A stretch of DNA of 64,000 nucleotides from Tahibacter aquaticus (GCF_004363655.1 NZ_SNZH01000003.1:392305-456304); one strand, 5' to 3'. Shown: positions 7,529-16,436, counted from the stretch's first letter. The notes: a model not told the origin generated them from the letters alone. A program made the numbers and translations.

Positions 7529-9804
7529 GCACGTCTTCGATCGTCGCGAGCAAGACCCCGTTGCCGTTTCGGCTCGGCAAGGACGACCCCACGTTTGCGT
7601 GGGTCACCGACCACGAGCCGGCGATGGAGCCCTGGCGGATGGCGTTGGCGGAATGGGTGCGCGGGGCGGTGTACCCGGCACCGGCGATGCAGCACGGCCG
7701 GGAGTTGGTTCGTTACCTGTGGAGCTGCCCGACCGCCGCGCGCGACCCTGAGCGGTTCTGCCGCGCGGACTACAGCGCTCCGATGGAGCTCGCGTCGTTC
7801 CTCGACAGGCCCAACAGCCGCTCGAACACCGCGGCAAAGCTCCACAACGGGATTTATCGCTTTTTCGACTGGCTGCTGCACGACCGGCCGTCCGGGCCGT
7901 TGGCCGACGGGAGCCGGGCGTACCGCAACCCGCTGAGCCGAAAGCCGTTGGTCGCGGGGCCGGCGCGCACGCACCGCACGGCGATGCCGATCGCGTTGCT
8001 CGATGCGTTGGCCGAGGTGCTGACGGCCGACGATTACGCCTGGCCGAAGACGATCGCCGCGGACTGGGGGACCGATGTGCACGGCAACCGGGTGTGGTGC
8101 CCGGTGCGCGCCGTCGCGATGCTGATCAAGGTGCGCTTGCCTCTGCGCAACGCCGACGTGCGGTTCCTGGAGTCGGGCGAAGGCGATGCGGAGCGGTTCA
8201 CGCCGGCGGGGTGGGTGGCGAACCCGACCCCGTGCTGCACGGGCGGGCGCGGGAAAGCCCCGCAGCGCGGGTTTCTGCGTCGGCTGCGGCGCACCGAAGG
8301 AACCGACATGACCGTGTTTTTCGTGAACACCGACAAGGGTTACGACCGCATGCAGTTCGCGCACCACCCCGGCCGGGTGGTGCCGTGGCCGCAGGACGAC
8401 GTGGCGCAGGCGGTGCACGGTCTCGAGGCGTGGCAGCAGGAACACAACCCGGTCGCGGCGCCAACCCGGTGGACGACGCTCCAGGACGGGCGCGTGCGCA
8501 AGGACCCGAAAGCCTACGAGAAGCAGCCCGACGCGTTCTTCCTGCTGCGGGATCCGCTCGGCACGCTCCGGAACGAGCCGCTCAGCGACGCCCGGTTGAG
8601 GACGATGTGGCTGGCCCTGCTGGACGAGACGTCGCGGCGTTTGACGAGGGGCGATTACCCGGAGTTGGCCGCGGCGATCCCGCAGCTGGTGGACGCACGC
8701 TCGCCAAGCGGGCGGGCGACGCACGCGGTCTACGACCTGCACACGCCGCGCGTGTCGTACACGACGGCGCTGTACGACGCCGAGGTGCCACCGGCGACGA
8801 TCGGCTGCTGCCTGGGCCACACGACCGAACGGATGACCAGCCACTACTACGCGCCGTCCGACGCGGCCGTCGTGGGCACGATGAAGGAGGCGCAGCAGCG
8901 GTTGCAGGAGAACCGCAGCGCCAACCTGGCCGCGTGCGAAAAGCCGGGCGGCGGGTCGCTGTGGTTGCCCGCAAGCTGGGTGGTTGGGTTGATGGGGGCG
9001 GCCGCATCCGGCGGCAGCCCGTCGGGCCTGGCGTCGCCGGTCTCGTCCACGACGGGGTACGGCGTGTGCCCGGTGGGCGCTGGCCGTTGCCACGTGGGCG
9101 GGCGGGTGACGGCGGACGGTGTGCCCGGCCCGGTACCCGGTGGGCCGAACCGGTGCCTGCAGTGCCGCTTTTTCGCCACCGGGCCGGCGCACCTGCCGGG
9201 TTTGCTCGACCGCCTCAACGACCTGAGCGCGGCGTTCGGTCGACGCATCGCCGCGTACTGGCGCCGGGAGTTCGACGCGCGCCTGTGCGAAGACAGCTTG
9301 AGCGCGGTACAGGATCCGGCGGCGCGGCCGGCGCTGCGCGCCCAGTTCGTGACCGCCCAAAAACGGTCGGACGAAGCGCTCGGCGAGCTGGTCGCGTTGC
9401 AGCCCGCCTGGGAAGCCGCCTTTGCGGCGGCGACGCGGTGCCAAGCGGTGGCCCGGACGGGTAGGGCCGGGCTGGATCTGGTGGTCAACGGGACGGCGGA
9501 GGATTGGGCCGAAGCGCAGGCGGCGGCGAAGGAGCCGAACGTGCTTCGCGCCATCACTAAGGATGCGCGGGTGCATTGCGGGCCGGACGCGGCGTCGGCG
9601 GAGACGGCCCGTCGGGTGGCCGATCGTCTGGTTGCCGAGCACTGCGTGGAGCCGCCGCCGGCGACGCTGGGACCGGAGCACGCTCGGGCTGTGGCGTCGG
9701 CGCAGGTGGCGTGGCGGCTCCGGGTGGCGAGCGGAGCGGCGGAGGGTAGGGACAGCTCGCGGCGGGATCTGTGGTCGTGGGCGGAGGACGGGTGCGCGAC
9801 CTGA
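7525..9804 (+). CDS. gmtZ: large tyrosine-type integrase, GmtZ-like
   Basis: A 759-residue protein starting in the ATGA overlap at 7525. It shows recombinase features: an Arg region near residues 200-206 (IKVRLPLRNADVRF), DLHTPRVSYTT near 405, LGHTTERMTSHYYAP near 430-442 (His and Tyr nucleophile candidates). A Cys-rich segment follows (CPVGAGRCHVGG near 515, CLQCRFFATGPAHLPGL near 545), probably a zinc-binding knuckle, and then a long helical tail. Two paired recombinases of unequal size, the larger with such a Cys-rich insert, are characteristic of trio elements. They are expected to act together with the other two proteins on the element ends. Confidence 0.78.
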   Translation: MSTSSIVASKTPLPFRLGKDDPTFAWVTDHEPAMEPWRMALAEWVRGAVYPAPAMQHGRELVRYLWSCPTAARDPERFCRADYSAPMELASFLDRPNSRSNTAAKLHNGIYRFFDWLLHDRPSGPLADGSRAYRNPLSRKPLVAGPARTHRTAMPIALLDALAEVLTADDYAWPKTIAADWGTDVHGNRVWCPVRAVAMLIKVRLPLRNADVRFLESGEGDAERFTPAGWVANPTPCCTGGRGKAPQRGFLRRLRRTEGTDMTVFFVNTDKGYDRMQFAHHPGRVVPWPQDDVAQAVHGLEAWQQEHNPVAAPTRWTTLQDGRVRKDPKAYEKQPDAFFLLRDPLGTLRNEPLSDARLRTMWLALLDETSRRLTRGDYPELAAAIPQLVDARSPSGRATHAVYDLHTPRVSYTTALYDAEVPPATIGCCLGHTTERMTSHYYAPSDAAVVGTMKEAQQRLQENRSANLAACEKPGGGSLWLPASWVVGLMGAAASGGSPSGLASPVSSTTGYGVCPVGAGRCHVGGRVTADGVPGPVPGGPNRCLQCRFFATGPAHLPGLLDRLNDLSAAFGRRIAAYWRREFDARLCEDSLSAVQDPAARPALRAQFVTAQKRSDEALGELVALQPAWEAAFAAATRCQAVARTGRAGLDLVVNGTAEDWAEAQAAAKEPNVLRAITKDARVHCGPDAASAETARRVADRLVAEHCVEPPPATLGPEHARAVASAQVAWRLRVASGAAEGRDSSRRDLWSWAEDGCAT

Positions 9805-10451
9805 CGGCCAGCACGGACACGGGGGCGCTGTGCGCCCGGCTGCGCGCCGCCCACCCGCGGCGGGCGGTCGTGGTGCAGCGGCTGCACGACGTGTGCACGG
9901 TCATGGCGCGAACGCCCGGCGCGGTGTTCACCGTCGCGGCGGTGGCGGCGGCCTGCGCGAACGCGCGGTACCCGGGCGACGTGCCGGGCCCAGCCGAAGG
10001 CACGATCCGCAACCCGGAGGGCGAACCGTACCGGAAGCTGATCGCGGCGTTCGCGACGCGGAACCCCGTGTCGAAGCGATCGCGCGCGGTGGACCCGAAC
10101 GACGCGGAGCTGGCGCGGGCGCCGCCGGTGGTGCGGCAACGGGTGCGTCAGCTGGAGCGCGCGGTTGCCTCCCTGAGCGCCGAAAACAGGGTGCTGAGGG
10201 AACACGCGGTCCGATCGGCGTGCGCGGTAAGGCCTGCGGCGGCTACCGTGGAACCGGCGCTGTCGCCGGAGGGGCTTGAGGGGCTGCGCGACTGGCTCTC
10301 ACCCGATCATCGGGCGTCGCTCGGGTGGCGCGTGGACGCCGGAGGAAGGCTGCTCGATGCACGGGGCACGACGTTGATGGCTTCAGAAGCCTACCGGACG
10401 CTGCGGGAGATGCTGGCGCACTGCCGATCAGGCAACGGCGCTAGCCCGTAG
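9792..10451 (+). CDS. gmtX: trio accessory protein, GmtX-like
   Basis: A 219-residue protein. GTG 9792 is favoured by GGAGG just upstream, inside the end of the preceding gene, which it overlaps. The N-terminal domain (RLHDVCTVM ... FTVAAVAAAC ... GTIRNPEGEPYRKLIAAFA) looks like a small DNA-binding fold and carries the 'IRN-x-GEPYRxLI' signature I associate with GmtX. It is followed by a coiled coil (RVRQLERAVASLSAENRVL, about residues 118-138) and a C-terminal segment. Third proteins of recombinase trios (TnpC in Tn554) are likewise small, partly coiled-coil accessory factors that set orientation or efficiency. No catalytic motif is visible. Confidence 0.7.
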   Translation: MRDLTASTDTGALCARLRAAHPRRAVVVQRLHDVCTVMARTPGAVFTVAAVAAACANARYPGDVPGPAEGTIRNPEGEPYRKLIAAFATRNPVSKRSRAVDPNDAELARAPPVVRQRVRQLERAVASLSAENRVLREHAVRSACAVRPAAATVEPALSPEGLEGLRDWLSPDHRASLGWRVDAGGRLLDARGTTLMASEAYRTLREMLAHCRSGNGASP

Positions 10452-10671
10452 GCTCCGCCGGCGTTGACTGCCGCCTCTACGCTTTAACAGGAAGGGTTGC
10501 TCGGCGCTCGACGTCGATGGGCGAGGCAATGACGAAGGCGGGCGGTGCTTCTTGAGCCGATGTCGACGGGTCCGACAATCGTGCAGCGTTGCCGCCATCG
10601 ACGAACCGCTGACTTGGCACATGGGGACCGATTGGCCAAACTAGTGTCGTGAGGGGTGCTCGGGGGCAGTT

Positions 10672-11526
10672 GTGGATCGTTCGGATTCGGCATCGCGCTG
10701 GCGCAAGCTGGCGCAGGTATTCACTCGTCCCGTGTTGTCCGCGGTCGCGCGGGAGGGGTCGGTGCGACCGATGCATGCACGGATGCGGGCCGCCGGGATG
10801 ACCGTCACCAAGGGCTCGCCGATTGCGCCGTTGCTGGATGAATGCCTTTTCAACCTCCAGCGCAACTACCGATGCGAGTATGTGTACAAGGCTGCTGTTG
10901 GTGATCGCATCGTTTTTGGTCGCCACAGCCCGCGGACGGCAAGCCTGCAGGTCGAATTGCCGGTGGGCCGTTCCATCGTGGATCTTGCTGTCTTCAACGG
11001 CACCTCGACGGCTTACGAAATAAAGACCGAGTTCGACTCGGACAAACGCCTTGTTTCTCAAACCCCCGATTACCTCAAGGCCTTCGACCAGGTGTTCGTG
11101 GTGACCCATGCCGACATGGCCGAACGGTGCCTGAGCATGCTGGACACGCGGGTGGGCATCTTGGTCCTGAACGATCGGGGCCGATTGACCACGGTGCGTT
11201 CGGCGGTAAGTGCGGACGGCCGAATCGACTCCGCCACGCTTTTTCGAATGCTCCGGCGTGCCGAGTATCAAGCAGCTGTCGGCCGCCTCCTGGGGCCCCA
11301 ACCCGACTTACCCAACGGCCAAGTCCATGCCCACTACAGCCGGCTCTGGGCGACCCTTTCTCCGGAAGAGGCTCACCGTGCTTTTGTAGCGGCCATGCGC
11401 GACCGCACCACCCAACCCCACTCGGTGGATTTTTTGACCGCGCTCCCTGCGAGCCTGCGGGTGTTGGGTTACGCAACACCGCTGTCCGCGGTTCAGCGAC
11501 AGCGCATCTTGAATGTTTTGCATTAA
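10672..11526 (+). CDS. sce7726 family protein, PD-(D/E)XK nuclease-like
   Basis: A 284-residue protein starting at GTG 10672. It matches the sce7726 family, which is found paired with sce7725. Residues about 104-118 (SIVDLAVFNGT ... AYEIKTEFDS) form the D-x(n)-E-x-K core of the PD-(D/E)XK phosphodiesterase fold, followed by strands (DQVFVVTHAD, VGILVLNDRG) typical of the Rossmann-like nuclease core. It is the first gene after the recombinase trio, in cargo position, and 52 bases from its partner on the same strand. A DNA-cleaving role in defence is inferred from fold and neighbourhood; the family has no function known to me. Confidence 0.78.
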   Translation: MDRSDSASRWRKLAQVFTRPVLSAVAREGSVRPMHARMRAAGMTVTKGSPIAPLLDECLFNLQRNYRCEYVYKAAVGDRIVFGRHSPRTASLQVELPVGRSIVDLAVFNGTSTAYEIKTEFDSDKRLVSQTPDYLKAFDQVFVVTHADMAERCLSMLDTRVGILVLNDRGRLTTVRSAVSADGRIDSATLFRMLRRAEYQAAVGRLLGPQPDLPNGQVHAHYSRLWATLSPEEAHRAFVAAMRDRTTQPHSVDFLTALPASLRVLGYATPLSAVQRQRILNVLH

Positions 11527-11578
11527 GTAATTAGCCTCTTTTTCAAGACGGCGCGGGACGCGCTGATCGGGAGGTCCG

Positions 11579-12529
11579 ATGTATTTCCCGTTCTTGTACG
11601 GCCGCGGCGCGGAGTTGCTGGCCATCCGATCCCTTCTCCGGGATCCGCGCGATCGAAGCGCACTCGTTCCCATCGTCGAACCCGTCAACGCGAACATCGC
11701 GCCCTTGCGCCGCTGCTTGGATGCTTGCGAAGAAGCTGGGCAGCCCGTCGTCGTTGTCGTGAACCCCGGCAGGCACCAGCTGGCCAACCCGGGCGAAGCG
11801 CGCGGGTGGTTTCGGGAGGCCGTTGAGGGACTGGAGGCCTGCCCGTCTGCGTATCCTGCCTTCCGGACCAACGACCGCACGTCCTTGGCGGCCGCCAACG
11901 CTGTTCTCAACGCGTTTCCGGAGAGGGAGGTGGTGCTCATCCACGGCGGCGCGGGTCTCGGCGATCAAGAGCTCCGCCAGGTTGCGCGCGACCCGCGGGT
12001 GGCTTGGCACGTCGTGCTCGACGGCACATGTCCGGCGCGGCAACAGGATCTGCTGCCGGGAGGAAAAAAGGTCGTCGTGCGGGATCGCTTCCGGAAACTG
12101 GACCGCAACGCCGACTACGCAGGGACCGAGTTCTTCACCGATCAACACCGGACGTTCCCACCCCATGCGGGCTTCGGCGACTACCTGTGCCTGGGTTCTG
12201 AATTCAAATCCGGAGGTTCCACCCCGGGTGCCGTGGCGATTCATGGGGTTTTCAAAAACCCTTTGAACGGCGATGTTTGGGTGGAGCACTTCGTCTCGGA
12301 CGACCGAGATCGCAACGACGGGGACGTAGCGAGCAAGTTCCTTCAAGCTGCGGCGCACTTCGTTCGCGCTGCACGTCGACGTCCGCGTGAGTTCGGAGCC
12401 AACCCAGCGTTGAACGCGTACGCGTCCTACGTCCGGCAGAGTCAGTATCCGGGGCTTTCGAAGAACAAAGAGCACCAGATCGTTCATCACATCTGCGTGG
12501 TACTGGATCTCCTTTCGGGGGCGTTGTAG
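11579..12529 (+). CDS. sce7725 family protein
   Basis: A 316-residue protein; ATG 11579 follows GGGAGGTCCG. The opening MYFPFLYGRGAELLAIRSLL and the later VPIVEPVN and VVVVVNPGRH segments are the hallmark of sce7725 proteins, which resemble phage 'beta protein'-like TIM-barrel-type folds. It immediately follows sce7726, forming the two-gene cassette seen in other bacteria. An inverted repeat (CATTCCTG 12556-12563 with CAGGAATG 12580-12587) after the stop may end the transcript. Biochemical role unknown. Confidence 0.75.
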   Translation: MYFPFLYGRGAELLAIRSLLRDPRDRSALVPIVEPVNANIAPLRRCLDACEEAGQPVVVVVNPGRHQLANPGEARGWFREAVEGLEACPSAYPAFRTNDRTSLAAANAVLNAFPEREVVLIHGGAGLGDQELRQVARDPRVAWHVVLDGTCPARQQDLLPGGKKVVVRDRFRKLDRNADYAGTEFFTDQHRTFPPHAGFGDYLCLGSEFKSGGSTPGAVAIHGVFKNPLNGDVWVEHFVSDDRDRNDGDVASKFLQAAAHFVRAARRRPREFGANPALNAYASYVRQSQYPGLSKNKEHQIVHHICVVLDLLSGAL

Positions 12530-12741
12530 CGGCGTGCGGCGTTTTACACATCCTACATTCCTGGCAACGCGAACCAACGCAGGAATGACGGCGGTTGCCG
12601 AACGCGCGTGGGAGTACCGTTGAGTTGCATTCGATGCAGCGGCCCGATGAGGCGTGGGGTAGGCAACCCTGCCGACGTTGCCCCGTAGCGAAAATGCATC
12701 CGTGCTGCTGCAGCGATTGGTGAAGGGAAGTAGGAGAGTCA

Positions 12742-12894
12742 GTGAAAGCAGGAGATGTTGTAGTGCTCAACTCGGGCGGTCCGAAAATGACCGTTGTCGG
12801 TGCTGGAAGTGAAAAGGTCCGCTGCAAGTGGTTCGACTGTAGGAACGCGGTCCAGATCGGAGCCTTCATCAACGGCTCGGGGCCGGCTGCGTAG
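12742..12894 (+). CDS. DUF2158 (YodC-like) small protein
   Basis: A 50-residue protein read from GTG 12742 behind TAGGAG at 12731-12736. It carries the family pattern: KAGDVVVLNSGGPKMTVVG, then a CKWFD motif. DUF2158/YodC proteins are 60-90-residue single-domain proteins of unknown function often carried by phages, plasmids and islands; this copy is slightly short at the C-terminus. It lies between the sce7725 gene and the toxin-antitoxin pair, all on the plus strand. Confidence 0.78.
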   Translation: MKAGDVVVLNSGGPKMTVVGAGSEKVRCKWFDCRNAVQIGAFINGSGPAA

Positions 12895-12940
12895 CGTGGG
12901 CCGTCTGAGATCCCCGCCGCGGGCATGCATCTCGCACGGG

Positions 12941-12969
12941 TTGACATATATCATGAGTGGATATATATG
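12941..12969 (+). promoter_or_regulatory. promoter with palindromic operator before the TumE-like gene
   Basis: TTGACA (12941-12946), 17 bases, then TATATG (12964-12969) make a near-consensus sigma-70 promoter. Overlapping it is a perfect inverted repeat ATATATC / GATATAT (7-bp arms at 12946-12952 and 12960-12966, 7-base centre), as expected for an autoregulatory operator of a toxin-antitoxin pair. The -10 overlaps the ATG at 12967, so that transcript would start inside the first codons; either the real start is elsewhere or transcription starts further upstream. Confidence 0.5.
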
Positions 12970-13353
12970 GTAGCGCATCATGAACTTGCGTGGTTCGTTG
13001 ACCAATCGGCTGTCTACCGACTCCCGTGCGGCTGGGTCATGGCGGTTCGCGTGGACTGGTGCGACGAGACTCCGGGGCGTCCTCAAGGGATTTCCTACGG
13101 CCTGGTCCTCAACGATGAGCTATCGGAGCGCATCTTGGGGTTCGACAACTCCCACCAGTTCGATGGCGCGAGTCCCGGCGACCCATTCGACCACGAACAC
13201 CGACCGGGCAAGACGGGTCAACGCTTTCGCTACGACTTTGTCTCCGCTCCCCAGTTGTGGGACGACTTTTTGGACAGGGTAGAACAGCATTGCGAGCGGG
13301 CCGGTGTGACGTTCGCTTTGGAGATGAAGGATGACCAAGATCATTTCAGGTAA
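12967..13353 (+). CDS. TumE-family (DUF6516) toxin-like protein
   Basis: A 128-residue protein from ATG 12967 (alternatives: 12925, adding 14 residues, or an internal ATG 13039). The order of features fits TumE/DUF6516 toxins of type II systems: a first strand pair (YRLPCGWVMAVRVDW), a middle strand with RILGFDNSHQFDG, a His-rich DHEHRPGK loop and a C-terminal helix (LWDDFLDRVEQHCER). The gene overlaps the next by 23 bases, and that gene begins with a helix-turn-helix domain like the TumA antitoxin, as in known tumE-tumA pairs. Mode of toxicity is not evident from the sequence. Confidence 0.62.
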   Translation: MVAHHELAWFVDQSAVYRLPCGWVMAVRVDWCDETPGRPQGISYGLVLNDELSERILGFDNSHQFDGASPGDPFDHEHRPGKTGQRFRYDFVSAPQLWDDFLDRVEQHCERAGVTFALEMKDDQDHFR

Positions 13354-14923
13354 GGACTTTCGTGCCAGGACGCACGCGCGCCGGGACGAGGCCGCCAAGC
13401 CGACCAACCGCGAAGACAATTGGCTGGAGGTATTGGGCAGCTCTGCCCAACGTGAGCTTCTTGCTTTAATCGGCAACCTGCACCCGCAAAGCATCGGCGA
13501 ACTGGCAGACGTTGCGGGAAGGGCACAGCCGAACATCAGTCGCTCGCTGTCGGCTCTTTTGAAAGCGGGCTTGGTTTCGGTGGAGTCCAACGGGCGGACA
13601 TCGGTGCCGTCGTTGACGGCGTTCGGCCAGCAGAAAGCGGAAGAAATCGGCCTTTTGCTAGTCACCGAGCCCGGGGTTACCGGCAAAAGTGGATCGCCCG
13701 ATGTGGGCGCGCCGGAAGCGTCTGCGCCGTTTCTCTTTGCGTCGTTTGAAAACAGTACCGATGAGAACCTCGGGCAGCTGAGCATCAACGCACCCATTCA
13801 CCAAAAGATTGTGGTGGGGCACTCACGCGAGGCCTTGGGCGATGCCTCGCACCGCTTGGTCGATAACTGGTGGCGCATTTGGTATCGCCGGGATGCGCCT
13901 TACAGACTCGGGGCGTTTTGCTTGGGCGACAAGGAAGCGACGCTTCATGTGCGATCCAGCGGTCCGCGGGTCGAACGATTTTTGAGATCGCATACCGACG
14001 GTTCGATGTTCGCACGCGCGACGGTGGATTGCCTTACCTTCCAAAAGGAAGTGCTTGATGCCGTGGTGCGTCCCACCGTGGCCAAATGTCGGGCTTCGAT
14101 GAAGCATTTCGACGAAGCATTGTGGGGCAAGCTCGCCCGGTTGGACGACTCGTACGCGCACGCGGCAGAGCGGGAGTTTTGCCGCACCGCAGGCGCGCTC
14201 AATCTGTCGGCGTACGATCTGTCGGACGACAGAGCTGAGCGCGTGCGCGGGCTGATTGCTTCGATGCCCGACGAGGATTCCCGGCTTGACTTTGCTTCGG
14301 TGGTCCTCATCGATGAAATTGACGAGGCTTCTCGCCTGATTCACGACGGCATACGCCAAGCCGAGGGCCGCAATACGCTTTCGGCTCTCCCGGAGTTTGC
14401 ATCTGCGGTTCGGAGCAAGCATCCGGGGCTTGCAAACAGCGGGGTGCGGCCGTGGCAAAAAGGGATTTCGGCCGCGAAAGCCCTTCGTAAACATCTGATG
14501 CTGGGAGCAGACGCCTGCGTGGGCACCGCATCCGAGCTGGCGGCAAAATGCGGAGCGGCCCACTTCGCTCCGCGGCCGCTTGCCTCTTCGGGCCTTCTTG
14601 CGTTCCAGGAACGTGTCAGCGATGGGCCGGTGGTGCTGGTTCGGGAAGACGGGAACGCGCAGTTTTCGGCTTTTGTGTTGGCGCGCGCGGTGGGCGACTA
14701 CCTTGTTTTCCAAAGTACGAAGTCGTGCGTGGCAGACGCCTACACCGACCGACAAGCCGTGGGACGAGCGTTCGCAGCTGAGTTCATGGCGCCTGCAGAG
14801 GGGGTCATCGCCATGATCGACGACGAACGATCTGCAAGTGTCGTGGCGCAGCATTACAAAGTGCCCATCGACGTCATCGAGCACCAGTACAAGAACAACT
14901 ATGGGGCGCACGAACACGCGTAA
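13331..14923 (+). CDS. HTH antitoxin-like protein fused to an inactive ImmA/IrrE-like domain
   Basis: A 530-residue protein; ATG 13331 has GAAGG upstream and overlaps the toxin-like gene. Residues about 30-95 are a winged helix-turn-helix (LLALIGNLHPQSIGELADVAGR...ISRSLSALLKAGLVSVE) like TumA/MarR-type antitoxins, which are normally only about 100 residues. Residues about 390-525 align with ImmA/IrrE metallopeptidases: a hydrophobic strand, then FVLARAVGDYLVF near 449 where the family has F-x-L-A-HELGH, then RAFAAEFMAP near 480 and a last helix VVAQHYKVPIDVIEHQYKN. All zinc ligands are replaced (H to R, E to A, H to D), so the protease should be dead and perhaps acts as a sensor. The middle, about 100-390, is unfamiliar. 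Confidence 0.68.
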   Translation: MTKIISGKDFRARTHARRDEAAKPTNREDNWLEVLGSSAQRELLALIGNLHPQSIGELADVAGRAQPNISRSLSALLKAGLVSVESNGRTSVPSLTAFGQQKAEEIGLLLVTEPGVTGKSGSPDVGAPEASAPFLFASFENSTDENLGQLSINAPIHQKIVVGHSREALGDASHRLVDNWWRIWYRRDAPYRLGAFCLGDKEATLHVRSSGPRVERFLRSHTDGSMFARATVDCLTFQKEVLDAVVRPTVAKCRASMKHFDEALWGKLARLDDSYAHAAEREFCRTAGALNLSAYDLSDDRAERVRGLIASMPDEDSRLDFASVVLIDEIDEASRLIHDGIRQAEGRNTLSALPEFASAVRSKHPGLANSGVRPWQKGISAAKALRKHLMLGADACVGTASELAAKCGAAHFAPRPLASSGLLAFQERVSDGPVVLVREDGNAQFSAFVLARAVGDYLVFQSTKSCVADAYTDRQAVGRAFAAEFMAPAEGVIAMIDDERSASVVAQHYKVPIDVIEHQYKNNYGAHEHA

Positions 14924-15053
14924 GGGCATCGGCAGAGGACGAGTTGCGTCGGGTGCCCGAGCTCCCGACCTTCGAAGTAGCTTTAGCGCTGCGTCGTTTC
15001 GTTCCCAATGGTTGGGTTGGGCGACTCGGTATCCACAGCCGGAGGAGTAGCTC

Positions 15054-15203
15054 ATGACCAAACGACTTGTCAGCGGACAGCGGGAGCAAGGCGATTACGC
15101 CATCCGCCGTCCCAACTTCGAACGGGCCAGCGACATCCTTCCGAATCAGGAAAAGGCCATCGAACGCGCATGCGCGATGGAGCCGTGTTCGTACCAGAAT
15201 TGA
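15054..15203 (+). CDS. DUF2188-like small protein
   Basis: A 49-residue protein; ATG 15054 is preceded by GGAGGAG at 15041-15047. The sequence (GDYAIRRPNFERASDILPN, then QEKAIERACAM) follows the DUF2188 pattern in which a short strand pair is followed by an 'A-S-x(6)-x-x-A-I-x-x-A' helix. DUF2188 proteins are small, of unknown function, and frequent on mobile DNA. The C-terminus is short (ends CSYQN), so it may be a trimmed copy. Confidence 0.5.
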   Translation: MTKRLVSGQREQGDYAIRRPNFERASDILPNQEKAIERACAMEPCSYQN

Positions 15204-15404
15204 CGGAATCGTGCGCGAAACAGTTGATAGCTCTACCTCGGTCGACCCTTGCCGCCTCTGAAGCTGGCGGCCGAACTTGAGCTGACGATCCCCGCTTTGA
15301 GAGCCTTCAGGCTCGCCTGTCAAGCAGCGCGTCGGTCGCAGACCGGGTTCTCGCCATGAAGTCTAGCCTTGTAGTGGGGTTCAACATGGAGAATAGGAGG
15401 AGCA

Positions 15405-15722
15405 GTGAGCAACCTTCTGAAAACAGCACTGCTGGTCATGATTGCGTTTCCGGCGCTCGCCGCATCGCATCACCCTGACACCAAAATGGCCAAGTGGCTG
15501 AAGCTCAGCGCGGTGGATCAGTTTGATACCGCGCAGACGTTCGTCAGCAAGCTGCACGCGCTGGATGCGTTACCGGCCACGAAGCGTCGAGCACCCGCTC
15601 AGATTGCTCGGGAACTGGTGCTTTGCGCGAAGAATCAGGCCGATGGCCGGGACACGTTCAACAAGGAAGCGACCATCGGCTACTACTTGGCCATTTGTGT
15701 AGAACCCTACATGACGCATTAA
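15405..15722 (+). CDS. small secreted hypothetical protein
   Basis: A 105-residue protein from GTG 15405, placed behind a strong AGGAGGAG. Residues 1-19 (NLLKTALLVMIAFPALA) are a Sec signal peptide with an AxA cleavage site before SHHPD. The mature 85 residues are helical and include two cysteines (CAKN and AICVEP), which could form a disulphide in the periplasm. I do not recognise the family. It is the only exported protein among the cargo genes, alone in its transcription unit. Confidence 0.7.
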   Translation: MSNLLKTALLVMIAFPALAASHHPDTKMAKWLKLSAVDQFDTAQTFVSKLHALDALPATKRRAPAQIARELVLCAKNQADGRDTFNKEATIGYYLAICVEPYMTH

Positions 15723-16436
15723 CAGGCCGCCCGCAGGCCTACGGATAAACAGCATTGAAAGCCCATGGGGTTGTGTGCCCGCAGCCGTCGTGGGCCGCTC
15801 TCGGAGGACTTGAAGGCGAGCCGGCGGTTGTTGGGCGGTCTATAGTCGTGCGGAGCGCACATCGGAACGCTTCGGACGAATATTTTTGGTAAGAGAGGGG
15901 GGGCGCTCCCGCCGGAGAGGTCGTTTGGACGGCAATGCGCTCAAGACCGGATACATGGGTCCGCATAGTCGTACCTGCTTCCGCCTGTGCTGCTTCAGAT
16001 TGATCCTGAGCGCATTCGAAGCCAGTGCGTCGTAGCCCTTTGGGTTTCAGGGTCGAGGTGTTCCGTGATTTTTCCGTTTCAGCCTTCGGAACAAACCGAT
16101 CTACAGCTCCGCTTGCGCGAGACGCCAGGAGGTCGCGCCAAGCTGTCGGCGGAAGTAGGTTCGTCGACCTGATCGTGGCCGATTGCGCTTTGAAAACGGT
16201 GAGGCAACACTACAACCGCCGTAGGGACAAATCGGAACAAGCGTGGGACTGCCCTATCCGATACTTCCGTTGTCGTCCGCAGCAATCCTGGCTCGGGTTT
16301 GCGGGCGAGTTGTTGGCTACGGGTCAAGATCTCGAGGCAGAAAGTTTATCCGATGCGGCCGTGAGCGGTGGCCGCAGGTGTTCAACGACGGATGGACGAT
16401 GCAGGTCCAACCGATGGATCGAGGGCGTCTTCTGCC
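15723..16436. other. intergenic, no gene supported
   Basis: About 700 bases. Short frames on either strand lack ribosome-binding sites and protein-like composition. The right half should contain the promoter of the two-gene operon that follows. Confidence 0.35.

Larger units (their letters stand above)
6038..10451 (+). mobile_element. Gamma-Mobile-Trio-like recombination module
   Basis: Three same-strand, overlapping genes: a 496-residue and a 759-residue tyrosine recombinase, then a 219-residue helical partner. This order, these sizes, the Cys-rich tail of the second protein and the 'GTIRN-x-x-GEPYRKLI' motif of the third match my recollection of GmtY-GmtZ-GmtX of Gamma-Mobile-Trio elements, which carry defence and offence cargo. 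Tn554-type TnpA-TnpB-TnpC and recombinase-in-trio elements share the general plan, so the exact class needs profile searches. The element's outer ends were not identified. Confidence 0.7.

Noticed and set aside
8094..9464. A 456-codon plus-strand frame inside the second recombinase gene
   Set aside because: Composition is Arg/Gly/Ala-rich with no domain; it is an out-of-frame shadow.
7414..9681. A 755-codon open frame antiparallel to the second recombinase
   Set aside because: Its product is an Arg/His/Pro-rich low-complexity sequence, and the opposite strand encodes recognisable recombinase motifs; it is open only because of high GC.
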